From NCBI GenBank assembly GCA_965224605.1, contig CBDCZP010000008.1, positions 434,001 to 498,000 on the forward strand: a DNA stretch of 64,000 nucleotides. Direction: 5' to 3'. The notes below the pieces were generated by a model that had not been told where the DNA came from, made no database searches, and worked only from the letters and a program-made list of their open reading frames with translations. Numbering within the stretch: position 1 is the first letter of the stretch; each line of letters starts with the position of its first letter. Shown here piece after piece: positions 8,806 through 18,703 of the stretch. The DNA comes from HyVt-477 sp965224605 (lineage in GTDB: Bacteria > Pseudomonadota > Gammaproteobacteria > Thiotrichales > Thiotrichaceae). A program made the translations under genes and the position numbers.

Positions 8806-9866
8806 ATATCCTAAACCGCTATCTTTGGAAAAATGCTCTTGGTGGAATCATCATGGCATGGTTTGCCCTCGTCTCACTAGATAGCTTTTTTGCCTTGATT
8901 AATGAGTTGGAAGATACGAGTAATAGTTACGGAACGGTGCAAGCTGTTCTCTATATCATCTATACACTACCGGAAAGGTTATATGAATACTTCCCCACTT
9001 CCATTTTGGTTGGGGCGTTGCTGGGTCTAGGTCGGCTATCTGCAAATTCAGAGTTCACAGCAATGCGTGCGGCTGGGGTTTCTATCCAGCAAATTACCGT
9101 AGCAACACTGCAATTAGGTGTGTTTCTAGCTTTTATTGCTTTTGCTTTAGGTGAATGGGTCGTTCCCGCTACTGATCGTTACGCGGTGAATTTCAAAGCC
9201 GTGCAGAAAAACAATAACGTTGCACTCACCTCAGATAGAGGTTTATGGGTGAAAGAACAACAAGAAATCATCCAAATTGGAAAAGTTATCTCTAATCAGC
9301 ATTTAGCTGATATTACTATTTATCGAGTATCAGATAACTACAAACGCCTCAAAGACCTTACCACCATTGATACCGCAGAATTTAAAAATAATCAATGGGA
9401 ATTACATAATGTAACTACTCGCACGTTTAAAAATAACACGATCCATACCGATAAAATTAATACGGCTTATACCGCCATTCTAATCGAGCCTGATATTCTA
9501 AAAGTAACCGTAGCTAATCCCCAACATCTGTCTTCAATACAGCTGGCAAAACTTATTGAACACCAAGAAGATAATAATTTAAGTGCTGATAAGTTTAAAC
9601 TTGCCTTCTGGAAACATTTTTCAGTGCCCTTTTCAGCACTGGTCATGCTGATACTAGCCATGCCTTTCTTGTTTACATCCCAACGTAGTGCAGGTGTAGG
9701 TCTTAGGCTTTTTATCGGAATTACTGTGGGTATTGTCTTCTTCTTAATTAATCGCATCCTTAACGAGATAGGGATCGTCTATAATTTCCCACCTCTACTG
9801 AGTGCCTTTTTTCCAGTGGTGTTGTTTTTGTTTATAGGCTTGCTCGCACTTAAGCGAATAAAATAA
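8802..9866 (+). CDS. lptG: LPS export permease LptG
   Basis: Second permease subunit of LptB2FG. It begins with a GTG overlapping the lptF stop, so the two subunits are probably made in equal amounts by coupled translation. The N-terminal ILNRYLWKNALGG and LGRLSANSEFTAMRAAGVS are characteristic, with six predicted membrane helices flanking a periplasmic domain (about 130-260). At 354 residues the length is typical. It is the last gene of the run from ilvE. LptB, the ATPase, is not in the window. Confidence 0.94.
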   Translation: MNILNRYLWKNALGGIIMAWFALVSLDSFFALINELEDTSNSYGTVQAVLYIIYTLPERLYEYFPTSILVGALLGLGRLSANSEFTAMRAAGVSIQQITVATLQLGVFLAFIAFALGEWVVPATDRYAVNFKAVQKNNNVALTSDRGLWVKEQQEIIQIGKVISNQHLADITIYRVSDNYKRLKDLTTIDTAEFKNNQWELHNVTTRTFKNNTIHTDKINTAYTAILIEPDILKVTVANPQHLSSIQLAKLIEHQEDNNLSADKFKLAFWKHFSVPFSALVMLILAMPFLFTSQRSAGVGLRLFIGITVGIVFFLINRILNEIGIVYNFPPLLSAFFPVVLFLFIGLLALKRIK

Positions 9867-9892
9867 CTGAAAACTGTTATTTTTAATGACGC

Positions 9893-9911
9893 CCTGAATC
9901 TATGATTCAGG
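9893..9911 (+). terminator. hairpin after lptG
   Basis: A perfect 8-bp inverted repeat, CCTGAATC and GATTCAGG with a TAT loop, lies 27 bases after the lptG stop. No T-run follows, so a classical intrinsic terminator is not proven. It may instead stabilise the 3' end of the transcript. Confidence 0.4.
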
Positions 9912-10024
9912 TAATAGATATCAGCAAAATCATTGATAGAAGACTCACCACTACATTCAACTGTATTAAGACACCTAAATACTTTAAAATAGCTACCGCT
10001 TTCCCCAAGAAATAAATAAACCCC

Positions 10025-12367
10025 ATGAATTCACAACAAGAAACCCAAATTATTGAGCTTGATAATCCAGCTACCAATAATCTTAGCTCTCAACAACCCA
10101 AAGCTCAAGGTGGCTATGGATCGTCTGACTCCCCAACAAAAGAGAAAGAAAAAGACCTGCGGGATTTATTGCAAACGCTATATGAGCGTAAAGGCTTTAT
10201 TTTTGCTCTAACCTCATTGGGCATATTGATAAGTCTGCTGGTTACTTTGTCAACGATCCCTTTATACCGTGCTAGTGCCATTATCAAGATATCACCCGAA
10301 GAAAATAAGTTGCTAGACTTTGATGTGAGTACCAGCGGCAGCGCATCTAAGACGGAACAATATTTTCGTACTCAGTTAAAGCTCTTAAAAAGTAAAGCTT
10401 TAATCCGAAAAGTGGTTGTTAGTCTTGATTTAGACTCATCTCCTGCAACCGCAACTCCTCAGCAGGCTCCAACACTCAAAAAACCCTTTTTTTCTGACCA
10501 ACTCCAACAATTAAAAGACATCCTTAGAGGAGCTTCAAAGACAGACTCTGCGGATGACGCTCCATCTAAACCTGCACGACTCGTAAAATCCCCTCTAGAA
10601 CAATCTTTTCTCAAGCGTTTACATATTAGTCCTATGGGAAAGTCATATCTTGTCAATGTTGCTTATGACGCGGAAGATCCTGAGCTTGCTTCCACCGTTG
10701 TCAACAGCCTGATCCGGAACTTTATTTCAATGAACCTGGAAGGACGACTTGAATCAGCGTCCAGTGCAAAAACATTTCTATCTGATGAAATCATTGAAGC
10801 TAAAACCAAACTTCAAAGCATTGAACAAAAAATGATAGCGTTTGAAAAAAGCAAAGGCATCGTTAATACAGGCAACCAAACACTGATTGATCAAAAGCTA
10901 ACCCAGCTAAATAGTGCCTTGTCTACAGCAACTCATCAGCGAATCGCGGCAGCAGCGGCATATAGCGCAAGCAGTAGACCTATCAAAAAAATCACACCCA
11001 CCACCACAAACAATGCAACCATTGCCGCGCTTAACAAAAAAATTCAGCTGCTTAATAGTGACTATCAAAAAAATCTAAAAATTTACAAACCTGCCTATCC
11101 TTTGATGAAAGATATCCAATTCCAAATCAATGAAATACGCAAAGAAGTCAGTCTAGAAAAGAACAACCTTCAACAAGCTCATGCCGCGACAATAGCAACA
11201 TCCAATCAAGCCTCTGTTAACCCCGCGAAGGTGAAGCTGGAAATTGCCCGCAGAAATGAAGCAGCACTTCAGTCTGAACTCAATAAACTTAAATCAGAAG
11301 CCATCTCTTCGCGAGATCATACTATTGAATATCAAGCTCTTCTGCATGAAGTAGATGCAAGCCGTGATATCTATGAAAACTTATTAAAACGACAAAAAGA
11401 GGTTAAGGTTGCAGGAGGTGTAGACAAAAACAATATCGCTGTCATTGATCCGGCTGTTGCTCCTTTCAATCAACACAGCCCTAATACCCAAATTAATTTA
11501 CTGTTGGGCGCTCTGTTAGGTTTTTTTACTTCATCTTTAATTGCACTCTTTATGGGCCATAAAGATGACCGCATTAAATCGGTTGAGGATATTGCCAAAC
11601 TATCCGACCTCCCTGTGTTAGGAACTTTCCCCTTTTCAAAACAACTTACCAAGAAACGCGCATTCGATCTCCTTACGAATAGCTCTTCTTCAGCTATGGC
11701 GGAAGCTTTTAGATCCTTGCGGACTAATATGCAGTTTGCTACAGCAGAAGGTGCTCCTAAAATCCTACATATTACTAGTTCAGAAGCTGGAGAAGGGAAA
11801 AGCAGCACTGCACTCAATCTGGCCAATGTTTTTGCACAAACAAAAAAATCGGTGCTACTCATTGATGCTGATCTAAGAAAACCGACCATACAGCGCTATC
11901 TAAAATTAAATAACACGATAAGTTTAGCAACTGGCTTGTTGGAAGGAATGTCTTTAAAAGAGATGGAAACACCCACTTCTATCGCCAATCTTACTGTCAT
12001 AGCCGGGGAAGCCGTGCCATCAACACCCGCAGATTTATTATCCAGTGATGAATTGGTCACTTTACTGAATCAAGCCTCTGACAAATACGATCTGATTATT
12101 GTAGATTCACCACCCGTAGTCGGTCTTGCTGATGCCTTGGTATTAGCCAACCGGTCTACAGCTACGCTGCTTGTAGTCGCTAGCCACCAAACAACAAAGA
12201 GTCAACTAAACCACGCACTATCGCGGATACGAATGGGCTATGGAAATGTCATTGGTTTTGCTTTTACCAAGGCACGAAAACAAGATACGTCAAGCTATCT
12301 TTATGATTACGGGGGTGATCATATTTCTGGTTCAATCTCTCACTCATCCCGTGACACAACAACATAA
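10025..12367 (+). CDS. Wzc-type polysaccharide co-polymerase / tyrosine autokinase (copy 1)
   Basis: An inner-membrane protein that controls chain length and export of exopolysaccharide or capsule by cycles of tyrosine autophosphorylation. Order: cytosolic N-terminus, membrane helix (about 56-78), Wzz domain, long periplasmic coiled coil with GNVR-like region, second membrane helix (about 490-512), then a BY-kinase domain. Kinase motifs: Walker A SEAGEGKSS (about 587-594), Walker A' VLLIDADLRKP and Walker B LIIVDSPP. A C-terminal tyrosine cluster (SSYLYDYGG) is short for the family. No glycosyltransferase, Wza or phosphatase gene lies nearby. It is paralogous throughout to the gene at 12737. 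Confidence 0.92.
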   Translation: MNSQQETQIIELDNPATNNLSSQQPKAQGGYGSSDSPTKEKEKDLRDLLQTLYERKGFIFALTSLGILISLLVTLSTIPLYRASAIIKISPEENKLLDFDVSTSGSASKTEQYFRTQLKLLKSKALIRKVVVSLDLDSSPATATPQQAPTLKKPFFSDQLQQLKDILRGASKTDSADDAPSKPARLVKSPLEQSFLKRLHISPMGKSYLVNVAYDAEDPELASTVVNSLIRNFISMNLEGRLESASSAKTFLSDEIIEAKTKLQSIEQKMIAFEKSKGIVNTGNQTLIDQKLTQLNSALSTATHQRIAAAAAYSASSRPIKKITPTTTNNATIAALNKKIQLLNSDYQKNLKIYKPAYPLMKDIQFQINEIRKEVSLEKNNLQQAHAATIATSNQASVNPAKVKLEIARRNEAALQSELNKLKSEAISSRDHTIEYQALLHEVDASRDIYENLLKRQKEVKVAGGVDKNNIAVIDPAVAPFNQHSPNTQINLLLGALLGFFTSSLIALFMGHKDDRIKSVEDIAKLSDLPVLGTFPFSKQLTKKRAFDLLTNSSSSAMAEAFRSLRTNMQFATAEGAPKILHITSSEAGEGKSSTALNLANVFAQTKKSVLLIDADLRKPTIQRYLKLNNTISLATGLLEGMSLKEMETPTSIANLTVIAGEAVPSTPADLLSSDELVTLLNQASDKYDLIIVDSPPVVGLADALVLANRSTATLLVVASHQTTKSQLNHALSRIRMGYGNVIGFAFTKARKQDTSSYLYDYGGDHISGSISHSSRDTTT

Positions 12368-12736
12368 CTCCAAACATAGCCTAATACAGATAATAGTGAT
12401 GAGAAAAATGTGTAATAATCAATTCAAGCATTCGGAAGAATACTGTTTGGAATGTAAATTAGAATGCTAAAAACATACTTTTCTTAACGATTTTCGTTAA
12501 AAACTTGATATAAGCTAACAAATCATTAACTCGCCAATTTAATGAGTGATTTATTCAGAGCCACCTAATACTATTCATCGTATTACAATGAAATAATAAT
12601 TGTACTATTATATAGTAAGCTAATTCAGCATTATATATTAAGCTAATTGAGCATTCGGGATCACAGAAATGTTTGTGATCTTTAAGCTTGGCAACTATTT
12701 ATAAAATATTGCAATGACGTAAGGTTTGCAAAACTA
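12368..12736. other. gene-free region between the two kinases, with repeats
   Basis: About 370 AT-rich bases. Three structures are visible. A 7-bp inverted repeat TTAACGA-TTT-TCGTTAA lies at 12484-12500. A 17-base near-identical direct repeat TAAGCTAATT(C/G)AGCATT occurs at 12616-12632 and 12639-12655. A perfect inverted repeat GATCACA-N8-TGTGATC lies at 12659-12680. The last two sit within 125 bases of the second kinase start and look regulatory. No ORF there is convincing. Confidence 0.6.
12616..12680 (+). promoter_or_regulatory. candidate operator: tandem 17-mers plus GATCACA palindrome
   Basis: Two 17-mers differing at one base are spaced 23 bases start to start, roughly two helical turns. 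A perfect 7-bp palindrome with an 8-base centre follows. The spacing suits cooperative protein binding upstream of the kinase at 12737. The palindrome could equally be a terminator stem for the upstream kinase, as TTT follows it. The half-sites are TCACA then TGTGA, the reverse of a CRP site. Confidence 0.35.
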
Positions 12737-15049
12737 ATGAAGTTACAACGAGATAACCACATCATAGCGCTAGATAATAGCGTTACGAATACATCAATTT
12801 CGCCGATCAGTAATCAGCCTCAACAGTTGGAACATTATCCAACCCAACCTCCTGTCGGAAATAGTAATGATTCTGATGTGAGGGATTTGTTAGCATCTCT
12901 TGCTCGGAGAAAATGGTTCATTGCCGGTATTACCGGGTTACTAGCCCTTATTTCATTATTAATATCACTCTCAATGACACCTGTTTATCGTGCTCAAGCC
13001 ACGATAAAAATCGACCCGGATGACAAGCAAATCGTCGATTTTGGCGTTTCAACAAAAAAAGGTTATGGCTATCAAGAAGCCAAAGAGTTTATGCAAACAC
13101 AGTATAAGCTTCTAAAAAGCCGAGCTTTGGCACGACGTGTTATTGACAGCCTCGATCTTGAAAGCACGTTAATGAATGCGGAAAATGATAAAAAAGCCAA
13201 GCCATTTTATGCTGACTTCATTGCCGAACTGAAAGAAAAAATAAAATCGAAGAAAGAGAACAACCTAAACGGTGGTACTGAACAAGTCACTTTACCCCCT
13301 CCAGAACTCGCTTTCCTTAAAGGACTTACGATTGAGCCAGTTGGCAAATCACAATTGGTTAACATCTACTACCAAGCAAAAGATCCTAAACTTGCCTCAG
13401 CGATTGTTAATAGCCTCACTACAAATTTCATAAAAATGAACATAGATGGGAGGATCAATGCTGCGGAAGATGCAAAAAAATTACTCCGCGAACAACTTGT
13501 CTTGGTTAAAAGCAGGCTACAGGAATCTGAAGCCCGACTAGTCAAACATGAACGAGAGAAGGGCATTATAAACACAGGTAGCACTAAATCTTTGATTGCC
13601 AGCAGTCTGGAAGTCATCAATATAGCTTACGCAGAATCAAGGAAAGCTCTTATTTCTGCTGAAGCTGACTACCGACAACGTGGATCATCAGGCGACATTC
13701 GCTCACTAGATAATCTAGTCGTTCAAAATCTGAAATCAAATTTGCAGCGTCTGCGTACGAAGTATCAAGAAAATTTACAGATTTATAAACCTGGCTATCC
13801 ATTGATGCGCGAAATACAAAACCAGATTCGCACAACTCAGGCTAGTCTAAACAGGGAATTGAGACTAGTAAAATCCGGTTCTCATAATGAATTGAAATCT
13901 CGATGGATTGCTGCTCAACAAAGAGAACAAAATCTCAAAACTGAACTAAGCCGAGAAAAGGCACGCCTGTTAGACTCTCGCGACCGTAGCTTGGGTCATA
14001 ATACATTACAACGGGAAGTTCAAACCAATAGAGAACTTTATGAAGGGCTATTGCAACGAATGAAAGAAGTCGGCGTTGCCGGAGATGTCGGCATGAATAA
14101 TGTTTCGATAGTCGATATAGCCTACGATCCTTTTACTAAATATAAGCCCAATACCAAACTCAATTTGATCATTGGAATTCTTTTAGGGTTAATGACTGGA
14201 GGCTTACTTGCTTTACTTCTCGAACATTCAGATGATCGAATCAGAAGCGTTGAAGATCTTAAGAAACTAACCACCCTGCCTGTCCTGGGTATCTTTCCTA
14301 ATATCAAGATTGCTGGACAGAAAAAGAATCAACGCAAAGCTGTTCTGGTCACAGAACAAACCTCATCAGCGATTGCGGAAGCGTTCAGGTCTCTGCGAAC
14401 GAATATGCTATTTGCCACACCAGAAGGGGTACCCAAGCTGCTCCATTTGACCAGTTCAAGTTCAGGTGAAGGGAAAAGCAATACGGCCATCAATCTCGCT
14501 ATTGTGTTTGCTCAAGCGGGTAAGTCTGTCTTAATCATAGATGCTGATCTGCGGAAACCATCCATACATAAATATTTAAAACTGCAAAACACAGCTGGAC
14601 TCAGCAATTATATCAGCCAGGAAGCTAGTCTGACTGAAATACAAACAAGTACTAATGTTCCAGGGTTAACCGCAATTACAGCGGGTTCTTTTACCGCTAA
14701 CCCGGCTGACTTTCTTTCGAGCAATGCCATGCTTGATCTACTCAAGCAGGCGGCAGATTCTTATGACCTAGTAATCATTGATTCTCCACCGGTAATGGGG
14801 CTTGCAGACGCCCTGGTCTTATCGAATAGATCAACCGCCACCTTGTTCGTTGTAGCTAGTCACGAGACTGAAAAGAAGCATATTCTCGGAGCCATTGAAC
14901 GCCTAAAGATGGGGTATGGTAATGTGATCGGCTTTGTTCTGACAAAAGCGCGAGAGGGCAAGAAATCTGGCTATGGCTATGACTATGATTACGGCGATTC
15001 TTGGCAGGACAATAGCAATGTCGCTCAGTTAGAACTTAAAAACTCATAA
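12737..15049 (+). CDS. Wzc-type polysaccharide co-polymerase / tyrosine autokinase (copy 2)
   Basis: Same architecture and probable role as the gene at 10025: membrane helix (about 60-85), Wzz domain, periplasmic coiled coil, second helix (about 477-497) and BY-kinase. The Walker A is SSGEGKSNT, the A' motif VLIIDADLRKPS and the B motif LVIIDSPPVMG. Its C-terminal tyrosine cluster is richer (GYGYDYDYGDSW, four tyrosines), closer to classical Wzc tails. The periplasmic portion has diverged far more from copy 1 than the kinase, which suggests different polymer partners. A TAAGG 11 bases upstream is the only ribosome site visible. It ends convergently with tamB, 54 bases apart. Confidence 0.92.
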   Translation: MKLQRDNHIIALDNSVTNTSISPISNQPQQLEHYPTQPPVGNSNDSDVRDLLASLARRKWFIAGITGLLALISLLISLSMTPVYRAQATIKIDPDDKQIVDFGVSTKKGYGYQEAKEFMQTQYKLLKSRALARRVIDSLDLESTLMNAENDKKAKPFYADFIAELKEKIKSKKENNLNGGTEQVTLPPPELAFLKGLTIEPVGKSQLVNIYYQAKDPKLASAIVNSLTTNFIKMNIDGRINAAEDAKKLLREQLVLVKSRLQESEARLVKHEREKGIINTGSTKSLIASSLEVINIAYAESRKALISAEADYRQRGSSGDIRSLDNLVVQNLKSNLQRLRTKYQENLQIYKPGYPLMREIQNQIRTTQASLNRELRLVKSGSHNELKSRWIAAQQREQNLKTELSREKARLLDSRDRSLGHNTLQREVQTNRELYEGLLQRMKEVGVAGDVGMNNVSIVDIAYDPFTKYKPNTKLNLIIGILLGLMTGGLLALLLEHSDDRIRSVEDLKKLTTLPVLGIFPNIKIAGQKKNQRKAVLVTEQTSSAIAEAFRSLRTNMLFATPEGVPKLLHLTSSSSGEGKSNTAINLAIVFAQAGKSVLIIDADLRKPSIHKYLKLQNTAGLSNYISQEASLTEIQTSTNVPGLTAITAGSFTANPADFLSSNAMLDLLKQAADSYDLVIIDSPPVMGLADALVLSNRSTATLFVVASHETEKKHILGAIERLKMGYGNVIGFVLTKAREGKKSGYGYDYDYGDSWQDNSNVAQLELKNS

Positions 15050-15103
15050 CTCTACCTGATTACCCACTTGTGCTAAGCTCATTGATTCCCCGCCTAAGTA
15101 TTA

Positions 15104-18100
15104 TTAGTTGGTATCTATATTATAAATAAAGTCTAGACCTTGCGCGTCGCCCGACTCTGCTTGCAATGACCACTTACTTCCCAACTTATAATCAACCGCT
15201 ATTTTATGGAAGGTGTCAAATAGACCCGTTATGTAGCGAATATATAAATTAGGTCCTAGTCGTTTACCCAACTGAAGTTTATTTTTCTTATAATCAGCGT
15301 AAGTAATAATATTCAGATCATCAAGCCCCACTGAACCACCAATACGATTTAGCATGGTACTGCCACTGTTGATTCCCAGAGTCCTAACCGCCTGAACTAG
15401 CAGTTGCGTTTGATCACCAGATGTTTCCGATAAGCTTTGTCCGGTAATGAGATAACTTAATGCATCACTCTCTGACTGGGGTGGGTCAGAAAAAATAGAT
15501 GATTTAGGCTTCTGTAAAGTACCTGCCAGATTAATGCCAACCTTGATATCATCACCATCAATACTGCGTGTAGCACGTATATCCAGACCGGGATTATGGA
15601 TAGGCCCATGAAAAACCAACACCCCATGTTCAATTGTTAAACGCTGTCCATAAGCGCTATATTGTCCATCCTGAATCCTCAAAGTACCCTGAGAAACAAT
15701 AGTATTTTGATTATGTCTAATATGAAATTTCCCGGTGAGCTTGGCCTTTAGGCCAAAGCCATCAAAGGCAATATCATTGCCTAATGAAATAGTGACGTTA
15801 GGATGAATGCGCAAGGGTTTCTCTTGTTCCCCTTTATTTTTGTCTCGGACAAAAACAACATCGTCCGATTCATAGATAGCAGTCTCGGGAAGTTCTGCCA
15901 GATTAATTCGAGCTTTAGGAATATGAAAACTACCCTTTATATTGACCAACCCAGGGGTCACCTTCATCTGTAAATCAGGAGAAGCAAAAGCTTGCACCTC
16001 ATGGGTATTCATAAACTGTAAATTTTTACCCTTTAGATTCAACTTCGCAAGCCAATCGTTAAGTTTATTAATCTTCATGCTGCCATCAATTTTTAACGTA
16101 CTACCACCCGTTTTTAAAGAGCCCTTAATGACTGCCTGATTAGGCTTTGTCGTCTTAATAAGCAGTGTAATATTGGATAAATGCGTACCTGTATCTGGGA
16201 TACTGAGTTGCCCATTTTTTAATTCAATTTCGCCACTGTATTTAGGGTTTGTTAGTAACCCCTGAAATCTAACACTACTGTCAATTTTCCCACTCAATTT
16301 AGCGACATCAGGAAAAAACTCTTGCGCCCAATTTAAATCCACTACCTCTAATCTCGCTTCACCTTTTATACGATGTTGATGGCTTTCTGGAGCCAGGGTA
16401 ATAATCGATTGACTGGTAAATATACCCCGTTTATCTATTTGAATACTGACATTGGTTTCTATTTTCTCACCCTTAAACTTCATGTTCACTTGCCCATCAT
16501 GATAGGCAATTTTTTCTTTTTCACCCTTTTCATTTTCAACCAGAATAACACTATCAGGTAAACGAAAGGTTGCTTCACCTATTAAACCTTGCTGTTTTTG
16601 TTTGACATCAAAAGTCCCGTTAACCACACCTGACAGATTAATATTATCAGGCAACCAGGGTTTTAATTGTGACAATGGAACACGTATCAACTTTCCTTTA
16701 CTAACAAAGCCCTTGTTTATATCCCATTGTGTATCCGTACAAAACTGTCCTCGTTTTGGGTTCTCAATACAGATTTCTGACCCTGTAAATGCATCGCTTG
16801 TAGCATCCATCCGTACTGGTTTTTTAAGCAGCCAGCTTCCTGTCTCGGTGTTAGTAACCATTATTTTCTGGATTGTTCCTTTCCATTTTGGATCAAACCA
16901 ACCACCCTTGCCATGCATAACAAAATTGCCTTGCTTGCTTTTACCCACTAATTTCACCCAATGATTTTCTACGGTTCCTTTCGTATCGAGTTGTGCGCTA
17001 TCAATCATCTGTCCCGCTACTTTTAATTTCTTGATGGTACCTGTTAGGTTTAAGAATTTTTCACTACCATCGAAATCAATCTTTGCTGATGCCAGTTCCA
17101 TTTTTCTTGAGGTTAGTTGCTTTAAGCGTATGTTTCCTTTGCCCTCCAACAATGAAGTTTTTTCTTTTCCATCAAAATCAATGTCGGCAACAGCAATTTT
17201 ATAATCATGGAATTGTAAATTTCTAATGCGGGCATTTCCCTTGCCGGCTAATACCCCCCCTTGATCGCCACCGCCGCTGAAGTTAATATCTGCTGTGCCT
17301 ATTTTAAAATTGTCAAATTGAACATTTTTGACTTTTATTTTTCCCTTGCCGGACAACAGGTTTTCGTTTGCGCCTGCATTTAAATCAATATCCGCATGAT
17401 CTACAAACACACCTTCACCTTTAAAGTTTCTTATTTTTAGTTTTCCGCTGCCTGTAGGCTCAATAGTTGTACCTCTTGCTATGCCCTTACCCGTAATATT
17501 TCCACTATAGCCGGGGATCAATTGCCCAATGTTCTTTGCATTGATATCCCAATCAATTTTAAACGGTTCGGTGATTCTCCCATCAAGAAATATTCGATTT
17601 TTATCCGTTTTCACCACCAGTTTTTTCACTCGTAAAATACTTTCTTCTAGAGTCACTAAACCCTTTGCCTCAATAGGATAACCGTCAACCTCACCTTTCA
17701 TGGAATCTAGATCAATATCTAGCTGCCATTTTTTATCCTCGTAAACATATTCACCCTGCGTGGTTAACTCCAAATCCACTACCGCCGCCCATTCAGGATA
17801 ATACTTTTGGGAACGAACATCCGCGCCATGAATTTCTGCCTGCCAGAAAAACTTATCTATCCAGCCAATATCTCCTTGTGCTTGAAAACTACCTTCGGAA
17901 TGTTTCAACTGCACAGAAGAAAAATTAGCGTGGTGATAATCCCCCTCGCCCTTTATATGAACACGACTTTCACCAATGATGTTTTCATTCCAGTCGATAT
18001 CCCCCTCAGCCTGATAGTCCGTCAAGGTTCCGCCTATGACAACATCTCCTACAAAGTCTCCTGTTTGTATATGTGAATAAGTAAACTTGCCCTTGCCCCT

Positions 18101-18703
18101 CATCTCATGGGGGTGATTGAAATCAAGGACGACATCATCTATAGATGCAACTAAAGGTGCGCCCCAAATAATGGGGGTCGCTTTGGCATTTTCGGCAATT
18201 AATTGATTGTTAATAATCGAGACTTTTCTAACCTCCATAGCATCAATTTTAAAGAGCAATTCCTTGCGGTCTCTGATGATTCTTAATGTGTCGAGTTGCA
18301 CATGCTCAGCAACCATATCAAGCGGTATCGGAATATCAGGGATGACAACATGCTTGTCATTTTTATCCGCTGAATCGGTTGCAGGGATATAGATATTAAG
18401 TGCGGAAGCCGACAATCGTTTGATATTATAAACATCCCCACTATAAATAGTTTTTTTGAAACTAAGCTTTATATTTTTTAGCTCAATGCTGGAATCTTCA
18501 CCTGTCCATGTTAAGGATTCCATTTTTACTCCATCCATAAAGGTTCCACTAACACCCTGAATTTCCAGACCAACACCAGAAGCATTCCCCAAACTAGCTA
18601 GTAACCGTAACCCCAACGGAGACACAATAAGGAAAAGAACCAAAAGAATGAGCAGGATAAAAAATGAAAAAAGATCGGCAATTCGATGGTGAGGTTTAAT
18701 CAT
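15104..18703 (-). CDS. tamB: translocation and assembly module subunit TamB (copy 1)
   Basis: A large inner-membrane-anchored protein spanning the periplasm with TamA, serving outer-membrane protein assembly and/or phospholipid transport (AsmA-like, DUF490). Start placed at MIKPHHRIADLF, preceded by an AGGATTTAGG ribosome site; the longer reading from 18787 adds 28 residues before the membrane anchor. One N-terminal helix (about 10-32) is followed by beta-rich repeats, including three modules with GKGKIKVKN / GKGNARIRN / GKGNIRLKQ at about residues 420-540. The C-terminal TamB domain has LSYLITGQSLSE and SVGLDDLNI. About 1199 residues. It shares an operon with tamA; a second tamB is at 40242. 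Confidence 0.92.
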   Translation of the reverse strand: MIKPHHRIADLFSFFILLILLVLFLIVSPLGLRLLASLGNASGVGLEIQGVSGTFMDGVKMESLTWTGEDSSIELKNIKLSFKKTIYSGDVYNIKRLSASALNIYIPATDSADKNDKHVVIPDIPIPLDMVAEHVQLDTLRIIRDRKELLFKIDAMEVRKVSIINNQLIAENAKATPIIWGAPLVASIDDVVLDFNHPHEMRGKGKFTYSHIQTGDFVGDVVIGGTLTDYQAEGDIDWNENIIGESRVHIKGEGDYHHANFSSVQLKHSEGSFQAQGDIGWIDKFFWQAEIHGADVRSQKYYPEWAAVVDLELTTQGEYVYEDKKWQLDIDLDSMKGEVDGYPIEAKGLVTLEESILRVKKLVVKTDKNRIFLDGRITEPFKIDWDINAKNIGQLIPGYSGNITGKGIARGTTIEPTGSGKLKIRNFKGEGVFVDHADIDLNAGANENLLSGKGKIKVKNVQFDNFKIGTADINFSGGGDQGGVLAGKGNARIRNLQFHDYKIAVADIDFDGKEKTSLLEGKGNIRLKQLTSRKMELASAKIDFDGSEKFLNLTGTIKKLKVAGQMIDSAQLDTKGTVENHWVKLVGKSKQGNFVMHGKGGWFDPKWKGTIQKIMVTNTETGSWLLKKPVRMDATSDAFTGSEICIENPKRGQFCTDTQWDINKGFVSKGKLIRVPLSQLKPWLPDNINLSGVVNGTFDVKQKQQGLIGEATFRLPDSVILVENEKGEKEKIAYHDGQVNMKFKGEKIETNVSIQIDKRGIFTSQSIITLAPESHQHRIKGEARLEVVDLNWAQEFFPDVAKLSGKIDSSVRFQGLLTNPKYSGEIELKNGQLSIPDTGTHLSNITLLIKTTKPNQAVIKGSLKTGGSTLKIDGSMKINKLNDWLAKLNLKGKNLQFMNTHEVQAFASPDLQMKVTPGLVNIKGSFHIPKARINLAELPETAIYESDDVVFVRDKNKGEQEKPLRIHPNVTISLGNDIAFDGFGLKAKLTGKFHIRHNQNTIVSQGTLRIQDGQYSAYGQRLTIEHGVLVFHGPIHNPGLDIRATRSIDGDDIKVGINLAGTLQKPKSSIFSDPPQSESDALSYLITGQSLSETSGDQTQLLVQAVRTLGINSGSTMLNRIGGSVGLDDLNIITYADYKKNKLQLGKRLGPNLYIRYITGLFDTFHKIAVDYKLGSKWSLQAESGDAQGLDFIYNIDTN

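Noticed and set aside
9867..10024. tRNA or other RNA gene between lptG and the first kinase
   Set aside because: Only one short hairpin is present; no cloverleaf or CCA end was seen.
11470..11889. 139-codon minus-strand ORF
   Set aside because: It is antisense to the conserved kinase domain and has no recognisable features.
12240..12470. 76-codon plus-strand ORF running past the first kinase
   Set aside because: Two thirds overlap the kinase C-terminus in another frame; the remaining codons show no features or ribosome site.
12659..12680. CRP-type binding site
   Set aside because: The half-sites are TCACA then TGTGA with an 8-base centre, the reverse order of the TGTGA-N6-TCACA consensus.
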